64,000 nucleotides of DNA, taken from NCBI GenBank assembly GCA_009778325.1, contig WRJZ01000054.1:62001-126000 (forward strand), given 5' to 3'. The position numbers were made by a program, and so were the translations under genes. Positions 61,870 through 64,000 of the stretch are shown one piece after another. Position 1 is the first letter of the stretch, and each line of letters begins with the position of its first letter. The notes beneath the pieces were generated by a model. It was given only the letters and a program-made list of their open reading frames with translations. It was not told the DNA's origin and searched no databases. Origin of the DNA: Candidatus Endomicrobium neocapritermitis (GTDB lineage: Bacteria > Elusimicrobiota > Endomicrobiia > Endomicrobiales > Endomicrobiaceae).

Positions 61870-64000
61870 TATTGAAATTTTAAAACTTAATGACAAAGAG
61901 CTTATAAATCTGAGCAAAAAAAATACGCTTTCTTTAAACCTCAAAGAAATGAAAGCCGTGAAAAGCTATTTCAAAAAATTAAAACGCGACCCGACCGACG
62001 TTGAAATTGAAACTATCGCCCAAACGTGGAGCGAGCACTGCAAACATAAAACTTTAACTGGCGTTATAAACTATAGCGGCGCGGATTCAAAAGGCAAAAA
62101 AGTAAATATTACATATAAAAACCTGCTTAAAGAAACAATTTTTAAAGCTACGGCGGAACTTAACAAAAAATGGTGCTTATCCGTTTTTAAAGATAATGCC
62201 GGCGTCATAGAATTTGATAAACTCAACGGAATCGCCTTTAAAGTTGAAACGCATAATCACCCTTCGGCGCTGGAGCCTTACGGCGGCGCGGCAACAGGCG
62301 TCGGCGGCGTTATAAGGGATATTTTAGGCGTAGGCCTTGGCGCCAAACCTTTAGCCAATACCGACGTGTTTTGTTTCGGAAATCCCGATACGCCCGCAAA
62401 AAAAGTGCCTGATGGCATGCACCACCCGAAGCGCATCGCGAAAGGCGTTGTCGCCGGAGTACGCGACTACGGCAACCGTATGGGCATACCAACGGTTAAC
62501 GGCGGCGTTCATTTTGACGACGGATATATGGCTAACCCGTTAATTTACTGCGGCACTATGGGTATAATGCCAAAAAGCGCGATAGAAAAAAAAGTGAAAT
62601 CCGGAGATTTTGTCGTCGTTGCCGGCGGACGCACGGGCCGCGACGGAATACACGGTGCGACTTTTTCATCGGCGGAACTCGACAAAGAATCAGATGTTTC
62701 CGCCGTACAAATCGGCAACCCCATAGTAGAAAAAAAAGTATTGGACACAATGCTTAAAGCGCGCGACTTAAAACTTTACCGCGCGGTTACCGACTGCGGC
62801 GCGGGCGGGCTTTCAAGCGCCTGCGGGGAATTGGGCGAAAGTACGGGCGTACGCATAGAACTTGAGAAAGTACCTTTAAAATATCAGGGATTAGCCCCTT
62901 GGGAAATTTGGATCAGCGAAGCTCAGGAAAGAATGGTTTTTGCAGTTCCGCCTAAAAACGTAAAAAAACTTTTAAATTTGTTTGACTGCGAAAATGTTGA
63001 AGCTACCGTTATAGGCAGATTCACTAACGATAAAAAACTGACGCTTGCTTATAACGGCAAAACAGTCGGACAACTTGATATGGACTTTTTGCATAAAGGC
63101 GTGCCTAAAACCGCGGCATTTGCTAGATACGCACCGCTGAAAGAAACATTGCGAAAACCCGTAAAGTTTAACGGTACAAGAATTAGAGAAAGCCTGAAGA
63201 AAGTTTTAGCGGATTCGGCGGTATGTTCCAAAGAACAAATTATCCGCCAGTACGACCACGAAGTGCAGGGACAAACGATAGTTAAGCCTTTGCAAGGGTG
63301 CGCAATAAATATTTGGGGGCCGGGCGACGCTGCGGTAATTTGGCCTTATGCCGTAATAAAAAACACCAAAAAGGGTATTGTGCTTTCTAACGGAATTAAT
63401 CATCAGTACGGTAAAGCCGACACTTACAAAATGACTGCATCTGCCATAGAAGAAGCTTTGAGAAACGCGGTTGCCGTCGGCGCTAATCCCGACAGGATTA
63501 GCGTACTTGATAATTTCTGCTGGGGAAACCCAGAAAAACCGGAAGTTTTGGGTTCTTTGGTACGTGCGGCGCAGGCTTGCTATGATATGTCCAAAAAATT
63601 CGGCGTACCTTTTATAAGCGGTAAAGACAGCTTGTATAACGAATATACTATCCGCGGAAAAACTTTTTCCATACCGCCCGCGCTCTTAATTTCCGCCATG
63701 GGCGTAATTGACAACGTTGAAAACACAATGACAATGAACTTTAAACGCGCCGGCAACCTCATAATGCTCTTAGGCATAACCCGCAATGAGCTTGGGCAAA
63801 GCGTGTTTAACAGAATAAACAAAATTTCAGGCGGCATTGCGCCGAACGTCTATCCCGAAGAATCTTTAAAAATTATGCGCGGTATTTACAAAGCGGCTAA
63901 TGCAGGTTTAATAGAAGCCTGCCACGACATAAGCGAAGGCGGATTAGCCGCCGCCGTAAGTGAAATGGCGTTTGCGGGCAGCCTCGGCGCAATAGTAAAA
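61856..64000 (+). CDS. purL: FGAM synthase, PurL (cut by window end)
   Basis: At least 715 residues are visible, with no stop before 64000. Motifs: TWSEHCKHKTL, FKVETHNHPSALEPYGGAATGVGG, RDILGVGLGAKP, VPTVNGGVHFD-like IPTVNGG, AGGRTGRDGIHGATFSSAEL, ITDCGAGGLSSACGE-like AVTDCGAGG and FISGKDS. It converts FGAR to FGAM. The start at 61856 has no strong ribosome site and depends on coupling to the purS gene it overlaps. Whether the glutaminase (PurQ) is fused or separate lies beyond the window. Confidence 0.95.
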   Translation, partial: MNCVNIEILKLNDKELINLSKKNTLSLNLKEMKAVKSYFKKLKRDPTDVEIETIAQTWSEHCKHKTLTGVINYSGADSKGKKVNITYKNLLKETIFKATAELNKKWCLSVFKDNAGVIEFDKLNGIAFKVETHNHPSALEPYGGAATGVGGVIRDILGVGLGAKPLANTDVFCFGNPDTPAKKVPDGMHHPKRIAKGVVAGVRDYGNRMGIPTVNGGVHFDDGYMANPLIYCGTMGIMPKSAIEKKVKSGDFVVVAGGRTGRDGIHGATFSSAELDKESDVSAVQIGNPIVEKKVLDTMLKARDLKLYRAVTDCGAGGLSSACGELGESTGVRIELEKVPLKYQGLAPWEIWISEAQERMVFAVPPKNVKKLLNLFDCENVEATVIGRFTNDKKLTLAYNGKTVGQLDMDFLHKGVPKTAAFARYAPLKETLRKPVKFNGTRIRESLKKVLADSAVCSKEQIIRQYDHEVQGQTIVKPLQGCAINIWGPGDAAVIWPYAVIKNTKKGIVLSNGINHQYGKADTYKMTASAIEEALRNAVAVGANPDRISVLDNFCWGNPEKPEVLGSLVRAAQACYDMSKKFGVPFISGKDSLYNEYTIRGKTFSIPPALLISAMGVIDNVENTMTMNFKRAGNLIMLLGITRNELGQSVFNRINKISGGIAPNVYPEESLKIMRGIYKAANAGLIEACHDISEGGLAAAVSEMAFAGSLGAIVK

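Overview
The window is bacterial chromosome with an AT-rich, Gram-negative-like gene content: a CreD-type membrane protein, a type III glutamine synthetase, meso-diaminopimelate dehydrogenase, a PurS/PurL pair, and a DUF2207 protein with a Gly-rich tail. This, together with the repeat-rich intergenic DNA, suggests an Elusimicrobiota (Endomicrobium-like) genome. That is inference from gene content, not from a marker gene. The housekeeping flanks are richer in GC than the AT-rich mobile middle.

Layout. (1) 1-3.8 kb: the 5' part of a U32 peptidase, a CreD-like protein and a DUF2207 membrane protein. (2) 4.1-15.8 kb: an integrated element of about 11.7 kb sitting in the 3' end of a tRNA-Ser(GGA) gene and bounded by a 14-bp direct repeat. 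It carries a tyrosine integrase, an HTH/excisionase-like protein, a probable gpII-type replication initiator, several tiny accessory ORFs, an AbiL/RloAB-like ATPase-TOPRIM pair, an ADP-ribosylglycohydrolase and zinc-ribbon proteins. (3) 16-24.4 kb: a prophage-like remnant with large serine recombinase, DUF2924, two DUF5681-type proteins, Mrr endonuclease, ParB-methylase, large terminase and a PD-(D/E)XK-like protein, but no virion genes. Its reverse-strand units share one promoter/operator motif. (4) 24.9-32.5 kb: a four-gene same-strand cluster that looks like a phage-defence operon: six-TM protein, ApeA-like HEPN protein, SF2 helicase with a putative C-terminal nuclease domain, and HNH endonuclease. 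(5) 33-43 kb: cold-shock protein, TOTE primase-helicase, two DUF1016 nucleases, an IS3-type remnant, a UPF0489 protein and a large secreted WG-repeat protein. (6) 43-48.9 kb: two PhzF-family proteins, a YjbR/MmcQ-like protein, a VOC protein and an 838-aa glycine-rich/IPT/DUF4474 protein. (7) 49-64 kb: a nitrogen and glutamine-centred housekeeping block. gdhA, purC, ddh and type III glnA lie on the minus strand; glmS, a glutaminase-less guaA, a DUF1846 gene, hisH/hisF-like genes, a tandem PurS and purL (cut by the window end) lie on the plus strand.

The most unusual content is non-coding. (a) Two structurally matching RNAs, one in each mobile region, show an identical order of hairpin, pseudoknot and terminator although nearly every base pair has changed. 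(b) Three copies of a 272-273-nt fold-back element flanked by TA have inverted ends that change in step. (c) A family of intergenic stem-loops is built from short iterated words in several 'dialects', often ending in the ribosome binding site of the next gene. (d) Four covarying near-perfect palindromes occur, two of them inside DUF1016 genes at the same protein position. (e) Two homologous stretches of about 155 nt each hold a promoter and a probable short RNA.
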